Below, piece by piece: positions 40,290-52,479 of a stretch of DNA of 64,000 nucleotides. Positions within the stretch are counted from its first letter, which is position 1. The number at the start of each line of letters is the position of its first letter. The position numbers and the translations under genes are program-made. Location of the stretch: assembly GCA_907163375.1 (NCBI GenBank), contig CAJQUW010015330.1, positions 62,001 to 126,000 on the forward strand. Direction: 5' to 3'. A model generated the notes under the pieces. That model saw nothing but the letters and a program-made list of their open reading frames with translations. It had not been told where the DNA came from and ran no database searches. The DNA comes from Prostheceraeus crozeri. Taxonomy: Eukaryota > Platyhelminthes > Polycladida > Euryleptidae.

Positions 40290-40640
40290 CAATAAGGACT
40301 GATAAAATGTAGCGTAGCGCCAGTGTAGCAGTTGGCTGTGATTAGTAGCAACTACGTAGCGTCGCCGTAGCGCTACGTGGCATCCAGTAGCAGATACGTA
40401 GGCAGAGTAGCACAAGGTTCTGCTACGTAGCATACCGGTAGCAATTGGTGCTTCAGTGTAGCGGTAGATTGCATTATAAGGTCAATTGAGTAGCGGCAAC
40501 GTTTCAAGTGGTAGCAACAGGTAACACCATGCTACGTAGCAGGAACGTGGCCTATGCCGCCATTTTTATTAGTTTCTGCTACGCATTTCTGCTACTCCCC
40601 CGCTACGTAGCAGATACGTTCTTTGTTAGCCGGGTTATTA
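40290..40640. repeat. CTACGTAGC palindrome-rich repeat
   Basis: Many CTACGTAGC and TAGCAG units (for example 40347, 40425, 40530, 40598), ending TTGTTAGCCGGG. It is related to 10186-10575 in inverted orientation. Confidence 0.65.
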
Positions 40641-40649
40641 TGCAGCGTT

Positions 40650-42128
40650 AGTGATGCAAATGGAACATTTTCCGGAAAATTTTGAAATTTATTTTTTGTT
40701 AATTGACGTTTTTTCCTTTGTTTTGGAGACTTATTATAGTCGTTTGAAAAGTCTATGCAATATTCAAAGTCCGAAAACTTCTATATCATCTCTGTATGTT
40801 AACTTTTGGTACCAACTGCACCTTTTCCATGTATATTTCAGATCTCTCCAAATGAATTCAGACTAGATGGATTTCAGATTTCTCTAGCTGAATTTCAGAT
40901 ATCTGTCACAAGCTCAACTTTGAAAAGATCCTAAATTCAACTGGAGATCTCCAATTCATCTGGATCATATCTGAAATTCATTTGGGCAGATCTGAAATCG
41001 AATTGGAACTATCTGAACCATCTGGACTAGAAATGGAGGATGTGTATCCTCAGCGAAGATGTCGGACAATAGGCCAGAAGCTAGAGGCTATCATAGATAT
41101 TCTTTTACTCATCACAAATATCTTTAGTGACCAAATATCTCACGAGTTTACAGTCCTTATGTCTTCCAATATAGTCGCTCATGAATGCTGCGTGGACTGT
41201 GTGCTTATACTTCACATGTTCAGATCAGCACATGCATAATAAAGCTTAACTTTCAAGCTAATAAGCAAACTCCAAAATGAAGTACATTATGATTGCTCCA
41301 GATCTTTCACATTGCATGAAATTATACCCTTATAGTAAAGCAAGGTTTACGTTATCCCAAACGGTGTCTGTGTGATAATTAAAAATGCTAACAAAATGGC
41401 ACAAGCCACTGGCGGCAAAGGAATGTTCAAAAATCCGCGGACGGAACTCGTATTGCTACGATCGCTTTAATCGAAATAATGATGAAATTAAGAGTTTTAG
41501 ACCCAATTTATTGGTACGTACGTAGCTGCCTCGGCAGTGGAGGCGCTCAATTTATAAGGCCTATCAAAAAACTCAAAACTTTCAAAACTTCCAAAATTTT
41601 CCATAATTTTCCAATATTTTCAAAATTTTCCAATTTTTTCCATAATTTTCCACGGAAAATTTTGATTCAAAATTTTCCGGAAAATTTTCATCACTACGCA
41701 TTGTCGATATCTTCGTTGATGATACACATCATCCATTTCTAGTTCAGATGGTTCAGATAGTTCCAAATCGATTTCAGATTTGCCTAAATGAATTTCAGAC
41801 ATGATCCACATGAATTATTGGAGATCCAGTTGAATTAAAGATTTTTTCAAAGTTGAGCTAGTGACAAATATCTGAAATTCAGCTAGAGAAATCTGAAATC
41901 CATCGTATGTCTGAAATTCATTTGGAAAGATCTTAAATAGACATGGAAAAGGTGCAATTGGTTACAAAAGTTAACATACAGGGATGATATAAAAGTTTTC
42001 GGACTTTGAATATTGCATATATAGTCTTTTCAGACGACTATAATAAGTCTCCAAAACAAAGGAAAAAACGTCAATCACGGAAAAAAAATTCAAAATTTTT
42101 CAATGGAAAATTTTCCATTTGCATCACT
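40650..42128. mobile_element. Long foldback repeat with an inserted second repeat
   Basis: Arms 40650-41071 and about 41697-42128 are inverted copies (ends AGTGATGCAAATGG and CCATTTGCATCACT). The arms are rich in a degenerate ATTTCAGAT unit. The centre (about 41072-41696) includes a copy of the repeat at 9792-10188. No transposase frame was found. Confidence 0.7.
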
Positions 42129-42156
42129 AACCACGGATGTTTGGTGTGTTCCGCAT

Positions 42157-43717
42157 CACTAGGTGACATGCCACGCTCAATCACGTGTAATTCACGCGTG
42201 AACCACGCGTAATTACACATGACCCCAAACGTCCGTGGCTATGCGGGATATTGCTGCAATATCTGTTATATAAGTTAGTATCAGTGGCGTCTTCTCCGTA
42301 CCTACGAGGCCTTCGGCGCATACTCAAAAATTATTTACCAACATTTATAAATATGAAAAGTGTCAAGCTGTGTCTCAACCTCAAAAGTGAACAGTTTTGC
42401 AGCACGGGCTGGAATCACAGCTGTTTTATTCGAACAATTAGACACACAAGCTAGTCGTGTGTTCAGACGGAGCACTGATGTTCAGACAGCGAGAGAGAGA
42501 GTTGTGTGCGTGTGAGGCAGTAAGCGCACGCGCCCGCGCCAATATTGGCTTACCAGATGGACATAACGCTTTGCCATCTCCAATTTTTGCAATGAAATTC
42601 TACACAATTCTTGATCGAGGCGCGGTGCCTAAATATAGTAAGGGAAGCGCAACCCAATTGTTCCTGACTTCACTTAATGTGAGAGAGGCCACTACGTCAA
42701 CAGTAGCAGATGGCTGACGTTCAGACAAGACTGCAATCAGATGATGAGCGTTCTCCAATGAATGCAGAGTAATGCATCTGACTCGAACACCCAGATTCGG
42801 TAGAATTCCATAATTTGTTTTTACGTGATTGATGTGACGCTATGTTTAGTACTGCAGATGATATCATAGCCACGCCTTTCGTCCCAAGGGAATATACTGA
42901 AATGATGACAGTCGTCAAGCAAGGTAGGCCAATACCTGATATAAAATTGAAAGTACTCACAGAGAAAGAAATAAGAAATACACAAGACATTTTAATGCAT
43001 CAAAATTTCAAACATATGTGAGTGGCTGACCGGCCGTGAGAAACGCAAGAAACTGCTAGCCTTGTCTCCTTTTTTCTGAGAAAATATGGTCTGGACAGAG
43101 AGGGGATATAGTGATCTCAGCTCCTTGAGTAAGGCGGCTAAGCGACATGAGCAATCACTTCTCATGTGCACTTTCACTTGACCTTAAAAAATGGTCGGGA
43201 AATTGTTTTTAAAAATTCAGCTTTTATGAAAATTAATGTTGTAACATAAAAGTGTTTGGTATAGAAGAAGTATTCCAATGCCGAGTGAAGGCCTATATAG
43301 TCAGGTAGCACGCGACGCCACTGGTTAGTATAGTTGGCAGTCCTGTTATATAGACTTTGCGTCTCATGTGTCTGCATGTATCAGAGGCTAAACAATGTGA
43401 TAGGACCTCAATTTCATGCTCAGGGAAGACAGAACATGCTTAGCGGTTCATCTTAGTGGTTCAAGCGGCAACGCAGACAACCGTAGACGACGCGCAAACT
43501 ATAAACGCTCGCCCGCGCGTATTCATAGACATTTCCCATGTCTTAGCAGCATCAGATCAAGTGATTTCTGACTCCCAGTGCAGCGCGTGTGTACGCGGGT
43601 AGAAGAATAGAATGTCTTTAACCACGGATGTTTGGGGTGTTCCGTAATTACCCGTGAATCACGCGTGACATGTCACCTAGTGTTACGCGTGAATTACGCG
43701 TGGCATGTCACCTAGTG
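42157..43717. mobile_element. Palindromic MITE with 19-bp perfect TIRs, host of a hAT insertion
   Basis: It starts CACTAGGTGACATGCCACG and ends with the exact inverse. Subterminal ACGCGTGAATTACGCG-type repeats are present. The element at 42282-43323 is inserted in it. Related copies are at 9384-9791 and 54085-54552. No coding capacity of its own was seen. Confidence 0.75.
42282..43323. mobile_element. Non-autonomous hAT element, 1042 bp
   Basis: TIRs CAGTGGCGTC and GACGCCACTG, flanked by the exact 8-bp duplication GTTAGTAT (42274-42281 and 43324-43331). The uninterrupted MITE at about 9480-9505 preserves the empty site in diverged form (AAGTTGGTAAAGTTGGCAG). No transposase frame was found. 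Confidence 0.9.
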
Positions 43718-44815
43718 TATCGACTGAGAAAATAGATATTTATTAATCAACGTTTCGTGATCAGCTTCAACTGGATAAAAAAAGTCTTTCATCCGTTGAA
43801 GTCAGTGTGCAAAACGGAAAATGTTCCTTCTTTTACAGCTCAGTATTTTTAAAAGGTAAATCCACTGGTGTGTTTGAAACGCAATATAAAAGCAATATTG
43901 CTGTGGTTTGTCTACAGAAAGACATCTCAGCTTCTAGTTTCTATTACTTTTCAACATTCACATAGACGGTAGGCCTATATTCATCGCACCAATGCCATAC
44001 GGTCTATGGGACACATAACACATTTATTGCATGGAATCCTCAGTCGACAAAATTCATCCAATTAAGCTTAAATGTAGGGTGAACCATACTTATTCAGTGG
44101 ATGAACTTTCAAATTCTGGGATTCAACGAATAGAACTAGGAAATTAATAAATTTACCTATAGACTGCATGAAATTCCATGATCATTCTTCATGAGGATAT
44201 TTAATTCCGGTAGCTTATGTTATAAACGTAATAAGCAAAAATAAGGATATTTTGGCATCAGTCATTATTATTTGTTGTAGGTCAGAGTAAAAATAATCCA
44301 CTCAAACTTATGTAGGCTACAAAAGGTTGAACGTTTAAAAATTCCTTACTTATGTTGGATTGCGGGGTGTAGGCCTAATACCAAACAGCTACTTGAGCTT
44401 TTCGTTCACAACTAAGACACATTGAGTTACTCTGCAAGCTTCTGCAAAACACGTATTGATATTTTCTGATTTCTCAAACTATTTAAAAATTTAAGCTTTT
44501 AAAAGGACTTAGCTTTACAAACGAGTTTTTAAAAGATTTAAGTTCAATGTTTTGCTCTTATCAGAAAAAGTCGTCAATTTTGACAAACAGTTTTCCAGGA
44601 GAAGTTTTGTGTATCTAAAGATTAAGCAGTAGAAAAGTTAGTTATATCTAGAATTGCATTTACATGTACTTTAATCTGATCATCTAAAATGTAGTTGGTT
44701 TCCCACTCAATAACCCGTACATGTGTAAAAGTAATGTATTGTCATTCACACCAAAAATGCACGTGAATTACACGTGTAGGCCTACGGGTTGACCACAATT
44801 GTCAAAAAGGTACGT
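43718..44815. other. Intergenic, nothing recognised
   Basis: AT-rich; three TAGGCCTA octamers and one CACGTGAATTACACGTG palindrome are the only notable motifs. Confidence 0.5.
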
Positions 44816-44870
44816 GCATGTAAGTAAGTAAGTAAGTGTTTATTGAATTAAAAATAGTAATCATACAAAT
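44816..44870. repeat. TAAG microsatellite at a possible retroposon 3' end
   Basis: The tetranucleotide TAAG is repeated four to five times followed by TGTTTATTGAATT. On the minus strand this reads AATTCAATAAACACTTACTTAC, like the short-repeat tail of a LINE or SINE. The rest of the element is not recognisable. Confidence 0.4.
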
Positions 44871-45259
44871 TCGTTTTTGGCAATACAATTTTACCGGTAG
44901 GATAGAAAAATTAGAAAACAGAAAAACTTCGATGTGCGGTTCGATTCAAAGATGCAAAAAATCAACATATATGTACATCATTTACAATCAAGGAAGTGAA
45001 AGGAACAAAAGAAGTCGTAAGTTTTGAAAAAATGCTGTGAAACAATCAAAATATCTATAGCTGTTGGTAATTTAGTAAATGCCAGCTCTTTTTATAGATA
45101 TGGGTGGATGAATCAAATCGATTCTGTAGTCCGTTAAATATCCTTCTGATAAACTGCTTCTGTCTGCTGGTTCATGCAGGTCTACTTACAATTACAGGGA
45201 GGGATGGCTGGGGGAGAATCTACTAATCTATCTACTATCCTAATAGGAGCTACGACTAA

Positions 45260-47515
45260 CCGGAAAGCTCCTTAAGCCACATTGCCCACTGCGCAAGTGA
45301 GGTAGTCCATAGGATTGATCAGCACTTCTGATTTGTCACGAAATGTAACAAAACCTTTGCTGAGGGTTTGAACTCATTTAATCCAAAATTTACCTTTTGT
45401 GAATCTCACATAGGATAGCGGACTCGGTTGCGCTAATTTGTCAGTATTCCGATTTCTGAAAAATGTCACATAGATATAAATTTCTGTTCCGATCCAGTAC
45501 GGCCTCAATTTTACATGTCATCAAGCCACATTCACAAGTAGTTGATAGGATTGACCAGCATTTACGGATGGTCACAAAATGTAACAAAGGTGCCCATGGA
45601 TCGATCTCATCTAAGCTGAAATTTACCTGTTCTGGATCTCACATCTAGTATAGCGGGATGGATTGTGGCAGGACTTGTCAGTAATCTAATTTGTGACTAA
45701 ACGTCACATACATGTAAATTTCGGTTCCGAACCTCTACATCCTCAATTGTACTGTTCATTAAGTCTTATTGATCACTGCGCAAGTGAGGTAGTCGGTAGG
45801 ATTGATCAGCATTTCCGATTTGTCAAAAATTGCAACAAAGGTGTTCCTGAGGGTTCGAACTCATTTAATCTTTAAGTAACCTTTTCTGGATCTCACATAG
45901 GATAGCTGTTCATCACATTCACAACTGCGTAAGTGAGGTAGTCGATAGGATTGATCAGCATTTCCGATTTATTACAAAATGCAACAAAGGCGTCCGAAAG
46001 GGTTCCATTCATTTAATCTAAAATGTGCTTGTTCTGGAAGTCACGTTATTGCTGCCATAGTGGGCTGGATTGGTGTAGGATTTGTCAATAATCTCATTCA
46101 TAGAATAGGGATACATAGGTAGAGTGTCGACTCAAAAAATATCTGTATACAGTGAAAATTTTCATATGAAAAAAGATTCAGTTTTTTGCAGAGATTACGT
46201 TCCCGTGGTCCAAAAAATTGTTTGAGCAGTTTTAAAATAATCAATTTTTTCAAATTTATATACTGTCGAGATGACGCCCCTGTATAGTAAGCTTATGAAG
46301 CAAGGTGGATATCAAAAGGAATGAATATTTGCTAATAAGCATCAGAACTAAGCGGAAATCAAGCTGATTATCAAGGGAATTTCATGATCCGTATTATAAT
46401 GGAAGTCTTCATGAAAAAAAATCGCGATATATTATTCGTGCTTTCTTGGCTGAAATTACAAGTTTTTAATTCAATTTTCATCGGCATGATTTCGTGATTC
46501 ACTAAATTCATGTCTCATTTCTTGAATCTGAATAGTGATGCGGACCCATTTACATCTTTCAAAGTTAATTGCAATCATTGTCTTTGATTATGTGATTTTG
46601 CTCTTTCATGGCAGGTTGCTTGTGATATGATCACGCTTAAGGAATTTCTCTTGAGGTTGAGCATGAAAGAACGGTAATATGAACCTATCGAATTGCTAAT
46701 TTAACAGACATTACCTCTCCAAGGCTGTCATGACACTGAGAATTTGTAAAATACCATCATTTCTTCTGCATTACTATCATGATCACTCATTTCCGTGACA
46801 ATTTCTTGAAAACTGCAAAAATTTGGGTATCTCACATTTGGCAACAATTGCCAACTACATGTATATCCCCCTGGAGCTCATTAAATAAAATCGAAAGTGT
46901 ATACTCGTACACATTGGGGATTTAATAAATTCGGAGTTATCACTCTACCTAATATACTTCCTCTATGATCTCATTTGTGACAAAATGTCACATAGATGTA
47001 CATTTCGGTTCCGTACCTCTACATCCTCAATTGTACTGTTCATTAAGCCACATTGATCACTGTGCAAGTGAGGTAGTCGGTAGGATTGATCAGCACTTCT
47101 GATTTGTCACAAAATGCAACTAAGGCTTTCCAGAGGGTTCGAACTCAAATGGTCTTGAATTTACCTTTTCTGGATCTCACATTACTAGGATAACGGACTC
47201 GATAGTGGTGGGATTGGTCAGTATTCCGATTTGTTACAAAATGTCGCAACCATGCAAATTTCTTGCAACGATTGCAACCTCAATGGTGCTGTTCATCAAG
47301 CGACATTCACAACTGCGTAAGTGAGGTACTGTAGTCGATAGGATTGATCAGCATTTCCCATTTGTCACGAAGTATGACAAAGGTGTCACTGTGGGTTCGA
47401 ACTCATTTAGGTAATCTGAAAATTACCTTTTCTGGATCTCACATAACATAGCGGGCTGGGTTGTGGCAGGCTTTGTTTGTATCCAAATCTGTGACTAAAT
47501 GTCCCATACATGTAT
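45260..47515. repeat. Tandem array, about 240-bp unit, interrupted
   Basis: About six diverged units share GTGAGGTAGTCGATAGGATT then GATCAGCATTTCCGATTTGT and GGGTTCGAACTCATTTA. Anchors are at about 45301, 45540, 45788, 45937, 47072 and 47334, so one unit is shortened to about 149 bp. The array is split by the element at 46118-46949. Confidence 0.8.
46118..46949. mobile_element. TA-flanked insertion in the satellite array
   Basis: The ends are GGTAGAGTG and CACTCTACC, each flanked by TA (46116-46117 and 46950-46951). No transposase frame is visible, so it is probably a non-autonomous Tc1/mariner-type element. Confidence 0.55.
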
Positions 47516-47817
47516 ACCTTGAACTCATGCAAATTGTTGTAGGCAGCGAAGGCGGTTTTTCTTTACAAGCATAATCCAATTCTATCTGCCAAAACCCATT
47601 TGCGAGATCTTGTAAATAAACACTTCCCTTCAGATGAGAAAGTGTCTTCGATGAGCGGCAGAGGGAAATAATCCTTAACTTACTCAATTTATTAAGGCGG
47701 CGGAAATCAAGTAGAAAACGATATTATCCTCATTTCTTTTTGACCAAAAAATATGAATTGCAATGGTAAACTTCCGGAAAGCCCCTCAAGTACGTTCTTC
47801 CATGCATGAAAACAGAG
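47516..47817 (-). mobile_element. LTR-retrotransposon reverse-transcriptase scrap (Ty3/gypsy-like)
   Basis: Minus-strand translation includes LSHLKGSVYLQDLANGFWQI, the reverse-transcriptase block with the L-x-GYWQI-type motif of Ty3/gypsy elements, with an RRLNK-like segment before it. No LTR or other part was seen. It is a small, old, heavily broken fossil. Confidence 0.6.
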
Positions 47818-48008
47818 TACAGGGTGTCCGTAAAGTCGCGCAAGTTTTCAAATGTTTGCCATTTAGAGAGAAATCGCCACATGAAGAAAAATAAACTATA
47901 TTTATGTAGCATATTAACGGAGGTTTTGTGTGCAACAGAGGATAACTCTCTCACTTGTTTTTCAACATAATACCAGCTCATTAAAGTTCGACCTACATTT
48001 CACAGCAT

Positions 48009-50775
48009 CATTATAATTTATGTTCAATAAGATCACCGTCGCAATCGATCACCATTTGTAATCTTGCCACGATGTTGGACACACCAGCTTCTAGCTCTTT
48101 TGGTGTGATGTCAGCACAGATGTTGATGATCTTCTGACGGAGCTCCTGCAATGTACTTGGCTTGTTTTCGTGGTAAACTTTAGCCTTCAACCAGCCCCAG
48201 AACCAGAAGTCGAGAGGGTTGAGGTCGGGTGATCTCGGGGCCAGGGATGTGCGCAGCCTCGACTGATAATTCGGCCATCAGTAATGATTCTGCATAGAAA
48301 TTTGCGAACATTGCTGGCGAAATGCGGTGGTGCCCCATCCTGCATAAATATCGTGGTGGACAGCTTGCGTCTAGAGGTTAGCTGCGGTCGCACATGTGTT
48401 TGAAGCATCTCCAGGTATCTCTCAGAATTAACTGTCTCATCAAAGAAAAATGGGTGGAGAGCAAACTTTGAGGAAAGTCCCATCCAAACGCATAGCTTTG
48501 GGGAATGCAAAGATTTTGTAAGATAGCTTTCAGGTTTTGCTGATGACCAGAAACACGATAGTTATGGGTATTAACCTGGCCATCCAGGCTGAAGTTGGCT
48601 TCGTCAGACCAAAGGATGTCAGGAATTTTGTCTGGCTGGGATAGAATCCAATTTGTAAAATCCAGACTTTTTGGCTTATCGTTCAACTCCAGTGATTGCA
48701 TTAGTTGCAGTTTGTAACAGGGTTGGCTTTTTGCCGGCTAAAACTGGTTTTTGCCACTAAGTGGTAAAAACCAAGTAAAAGCCGGCAAAAACTGGTAAAA
48801 ACCGGCTAAAACTAAAATTCCGAAAAATCAGTCTATTTCTTCACGACATGATCGACAGCAAGTTGGGATTTAAGTATTATGTGCATGCGGGTTTGCAGTT
48901 TGCAACTCTTATCTTCCAAAACATGACATTCATTCTGTGATGGAACCACATGATATGTTTTTATAACGAACGACAATCGATGTTGTCTTTCTTTACGATT
49001 TCTCTGCCCTTTTCTTGTGATTTGAGAACAAATGTAGACTTCAGCAAAATGTATCATTTTGGATCTTTGGTTCATATAAAAGAAGTTGTTAGATACTCGC
49101 AGAATTATCATCAAATGAATGAAAAAATGAAAATGAATATATGAATATAACTGGTTTATACATAGAACTAAATAAAGCAAACCACTTTCTTCATGTGGAC
49201 GAGCTTCAATAATCCCACTGTCATTTTTCTGTGTTGAGTGTTCAGCAAGAATGTGGAGTGTATTTTAATAGTAGCTTAGGTTTCATCAGATCTAGATTCG
49301 AACCCAGGTCTCATGAACGCAGAGAAAATACGCTATCAAAAAGTCTCTGCACCGGAAAATCTCATTTCCCAAATCAAGCAATGTGCAACAGTCACTTAGA
49401 ATGCATTTCTATTTTTTTTAGAAATATGCAAAATGTACTAATGCTTGTGTCTGTAGCAGGAAATCATGATTTGTAAGAACAAATAATTATTAAATAACAT
49501 AGTTCTCATCAGCAATCTTGATAAAGTGAGGTATAGTGCATGTCTGAACAACTTCAGTTATAATCTCAACAAAAGAACAGTTCCAGTAAGCTGTATAAAA
49601 TTGATCTTGTTAATAGAATCTGAGAGCGACAAACAATTTTGACATTATTGTGATATACAAGTTTGTTTAAAGTTCATGAAATTTCCATATTTTGAGCTCT
49701 TACTCTAGGTTTTAAACTCATTTTTCAAAACCTCATCCTCTAAATATAAGAGGGTAAATTACCATGACAAGAAAAATGTTGAAGGGCAAAATTTTTCATC
49801 TAGTCCTTCTGGGAGTGCAGGGTAAATTTCATAGTAATATTCGTGTAATCACAATGAGTATGGGACATTTGCCACAGATGAAGACAAGCAATTCTATGAG
49901 ATCAGGAGGGAGGTTAATCGTAGAAATCCGAGGCCAGATTTCTACATTTTCCTACCCTTCTAGCTTAATGGAATGCCTGTTTTCGATCTTTTATATAGAG
50001 CCAAGTGATTTCCTTCCAGCATGGACGTCTGTTGCATCTTGCAATGAGTGAAATTCGTAAAGCAACAAAATGCGTACACGCTTAAAAGAATGTACAACAG
50101 CTTTATAACAATATTTTTTATAATAATTCATATTCCTACACCTATACTTGGAACATATTCTTGATTGAAATATGATATTGATAAGGTTTGAATTGTGAAA
50201 ATACAGGCCTAAATGTTTATCGAATGATGGAAAAGTAAAGTGAACTTATTGCTACCAACGTTCAACAATAAAGTAAGGAGTGGCGATGATCCCATATATT
50301 ATGTGTACCCAAAAAACTTAAGTAGTCATGCTGGAAAAATAGTTTTAGCCAGTTTTTGCCAGTTTTAGCCGAAAAATGGTGACAAAAGCTGGTGGTTTTT
50401 ACCGGTCAACCCTGGTTTGTAAGGATACAACTGAAGGTGACAATGCATTATCTTGTGGACAGTGGTCTTGCTGACATCGACTTCAGAAGAAATGCGGCGT
50501 ACAGAAGTTGAGCCCAGAGATGAAGAGTCTGATAAGTGCGTCACAGCCTCCGAAACATACAGGATGTCAAGTTCATTAAAGGACGGCCGACCACTGCGCA
50601 AGTCCGCGACACTGCCAGTCTCTTCAAACTTCTTGATAAGTCGTGTCACAGATGATAAGGATAAAGGATCCTTCACAAGAGAGTGTTGAGATTTAAAAAG
50701 TCTCAAAGCCCCAGATGCACTCCTTCCACACGAATAATAACATTGCACGATCTCAATACGAGTCTGCAGATCCAT
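48009..50775 (-). pseudogene. Mariner-superfamily transposase, DDxD type, interrupted
   Basis: The N-terminal part (50365-50775) has MDLQTRIEIVQCYYSCGRSA, a KFEETGSVADLRSGRP hinge and a second HTH (SEVDVSKTTVHKIM). The catalytic part (48187-48701) has D in ILWSDEANFSLDG, D in IFMQDGAPPHF and, in another frame, D in PDLNPLDFWFW; about 41-42 residues separate the last two, close to the DD41D group. A one-base frameshift lies near 48225-48245 and another near 48400-48510. The coding region is split by a hAT at 48718-50414. Confidence 0.75.
48718..50414. mobile_element. Non-autonomous hAT element inside the mariner transposase gene
   Basis: The ends are CAGGGTTGGC and GTCAACCCTG, flanked by the exact 8-bp duplication GTTTGTAA (48710-48717 and 50415-50422). 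Subterminal repeats of GCCGGCTAAAACTGG and GGTAAAAACC occur at both ends. The 1.7-kb interior has no transposase frame; at about 49290-49300 GATTCGAACCC resembles an inverted tRNA B box. Confidence 0.85.
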
Positions 50776-51378
50776 TTCTTAGCATGAGATGGGAATAACA
50801 ATGATCAATCAGTTAAATCAGCACCACGCTCAGCGAGTCGGCAGATAAGATGAGTCAGCATGAAGCGTCATTCTTTAATGATCAGATTGATCGAGTATTA
50901 TTGACAGTCACGAAAAAGAAGACTGGTTCTGGTGCTGGTTGAAGGCTAAAGTTTACCACGAAAACAAGCCAAGTACATTGCAGGAGCTCCGTCAGAAGAT
51001 CATCAACATCTGTGCTGACATCACACCAAAAGAGCTAGAAGCTGGTGTGTCCAACATCGTGGCAAGATTACAAATGGTGATCGATTGCGACGGTGATCTT
51101 ATTGAACATAAATTATAATGATGCTGTGAAATGTAGGCCGAACTTTAATGATCTGGTATTATGTTGAAAAACAAGTGAGAGAGTTATCCTCTGTTGCACA
51201 CAAAACCTCCGTTAATATGCTACATAAATACAAGTTAATTGTATAGTTAATTTTTCTTCATATGATGATTTCTCTCTAAATGGCAAACATTTGAAAACTT
51301 GCGCGACTTTACGGACACCCTGTATTTTAGAAATTGTAAGATCTCAAATTCTATACTGTAAATTCGTATATATCCAAC

Positions 51379-52111
51379 CATGGAATCGGAGTCCTATCAT
51401 TTTGATAGGACTCCGACTCCGGGTGGCAAGAATATAAAGCCTAGTTTTTTTTTGAAAAATAAAAGGGCAACCTACATCATGGATCATTATGGTCTTAGCT
51501 GAACCTATTTTTAGTGATCATTGCTGTATCAATTATCAATCATTTTCGATGAAAGTTTTTCAAATGTCGCTTTCAGTTGGATGCATATGACTAGGCTCCT
51601 CCCATCTTGTTGATGTGTGCTTCACACGGTTTTTCTCCAGTCTCTACCAGGCAGGGAAATCCCCCCCCATCCTTCTCCAAAAAATATGAGTACAATTTCG
51701 ATTTTAATATGCGCTTTGGAGGAGCCATCACATACACGATTAGCGTGAGGGTAAGAGGTAATGTTCTCAAACAAACTAGTATTTCATTTTTGTCTCTGAT
51801 GTGATCTTTGGTGCATAGGTGTGATCGAGGCTAGGAAGGCTTGTCTTCTCTACTAAATCAACGAGTGAAAATCCCTTTTTCACAATCACGGTTTCTTCCC
51901 TCACCTATTACAAGCTTTGCATGCAGCAGTCTCTGCACTTTTGTTTTACGGAGAAAGCTAACATCAAGACAGTGACAGCTATATACACGAGAATAAATAA
52001 TTTGTTTGCATCATATTTCGGGTCTAGTTATAGGCCGGAGTCCTATCATTTGATAGGATTCCGACTCCAGCAAAAATGATAGGACTCCGGGACTCCGACT
52101 CCGCATCCCTA
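51379..52111. mobile_element. Non-autonomous hAT-like element with GGAGTCC hairpins
   Basis: It is flanked by TATCCAAC (51371-51378 and 52112-52119), an 8-bp duplication. The right end, inverted, reads TAGGGATGCGGAGTCGGAGT and the left end CATGGAATCGGAGTCC. Perfect hairpins AGTCCTATCATTTTGATAGG (51389) and a related one at about 52037 lie near both ends. The interior has no recognised gene. Confidence 0.7.
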
Positions 52112-52196
52112 TATCCAACAATTTATTTTGGTTTTCAACCTTCGAAAAGTTACAGAGGTTTACACCAGAGCCATAGTATCGCCTTGTTTCAATGAC

Positions 52197-52475
52197 TCTG
52201 ACTTCTATCGCATTGCAGAACTAGCTGCACACGAAGCTAATAAGATCCATGAGGTGGCCCTCTACAAGAAAATTTGCCAACCTTTGAGATTGATGGTTTG
52301 CATGCAGCATACAAAACTTGCAAATTTCAAGTGACTGACTTCTATCGCATTGTAGAACTAGCTGCACACGAAGCTAATAAGATCCATGAGGTGGCCCTCT
52401 ACAAGAAAATTTGCCAACCTTTGAGATTGATGGTTTGCATGCAGCATACAAAATTTGCAAATTACAAGTCATGGC
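52197..52475 (+). repeat. 137-bp tandem duplication, coding-like
   Basis: Two units start at 52201 and 52338 with only a few differences. The plus frame reads through both as FYRIAELAAHEANKIHEVAL and FYRIVELAAHEANKIHEVAL. No domain is recognised; it may be a duplicated exon remnant. Confidence 0.7.
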
Positions 52476-52479
52476 ATTC

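Larger units (their letters stand above)
47820..51322 (-). mobile_element. Tc1/mariner-superfamily element with long terminal repeats
   Basis: The ends read CAGGGTGTCCGTAAAGTCGC at both sides and are flanked by TA (47818-47819 and 51323-51324). The inverted repeats extend about 390-400 bp (47820-48206 and 50923-51322) and include the 3' end of the transposase gene. Without the inner hAT the element is about 1.8 kb. Confidence 0.85.

Noticed and set aside
42457-42990. Frames inside the hAT element at 42282-43323
   Set aside because: No transposase motifs; the element is non-autonomous.
49280-49310. Possible tRNA or SINE signal (inverted B-box-like motif)
   Set aside because: No A box, acceptor stem or anticodon arm could be recognised around it.
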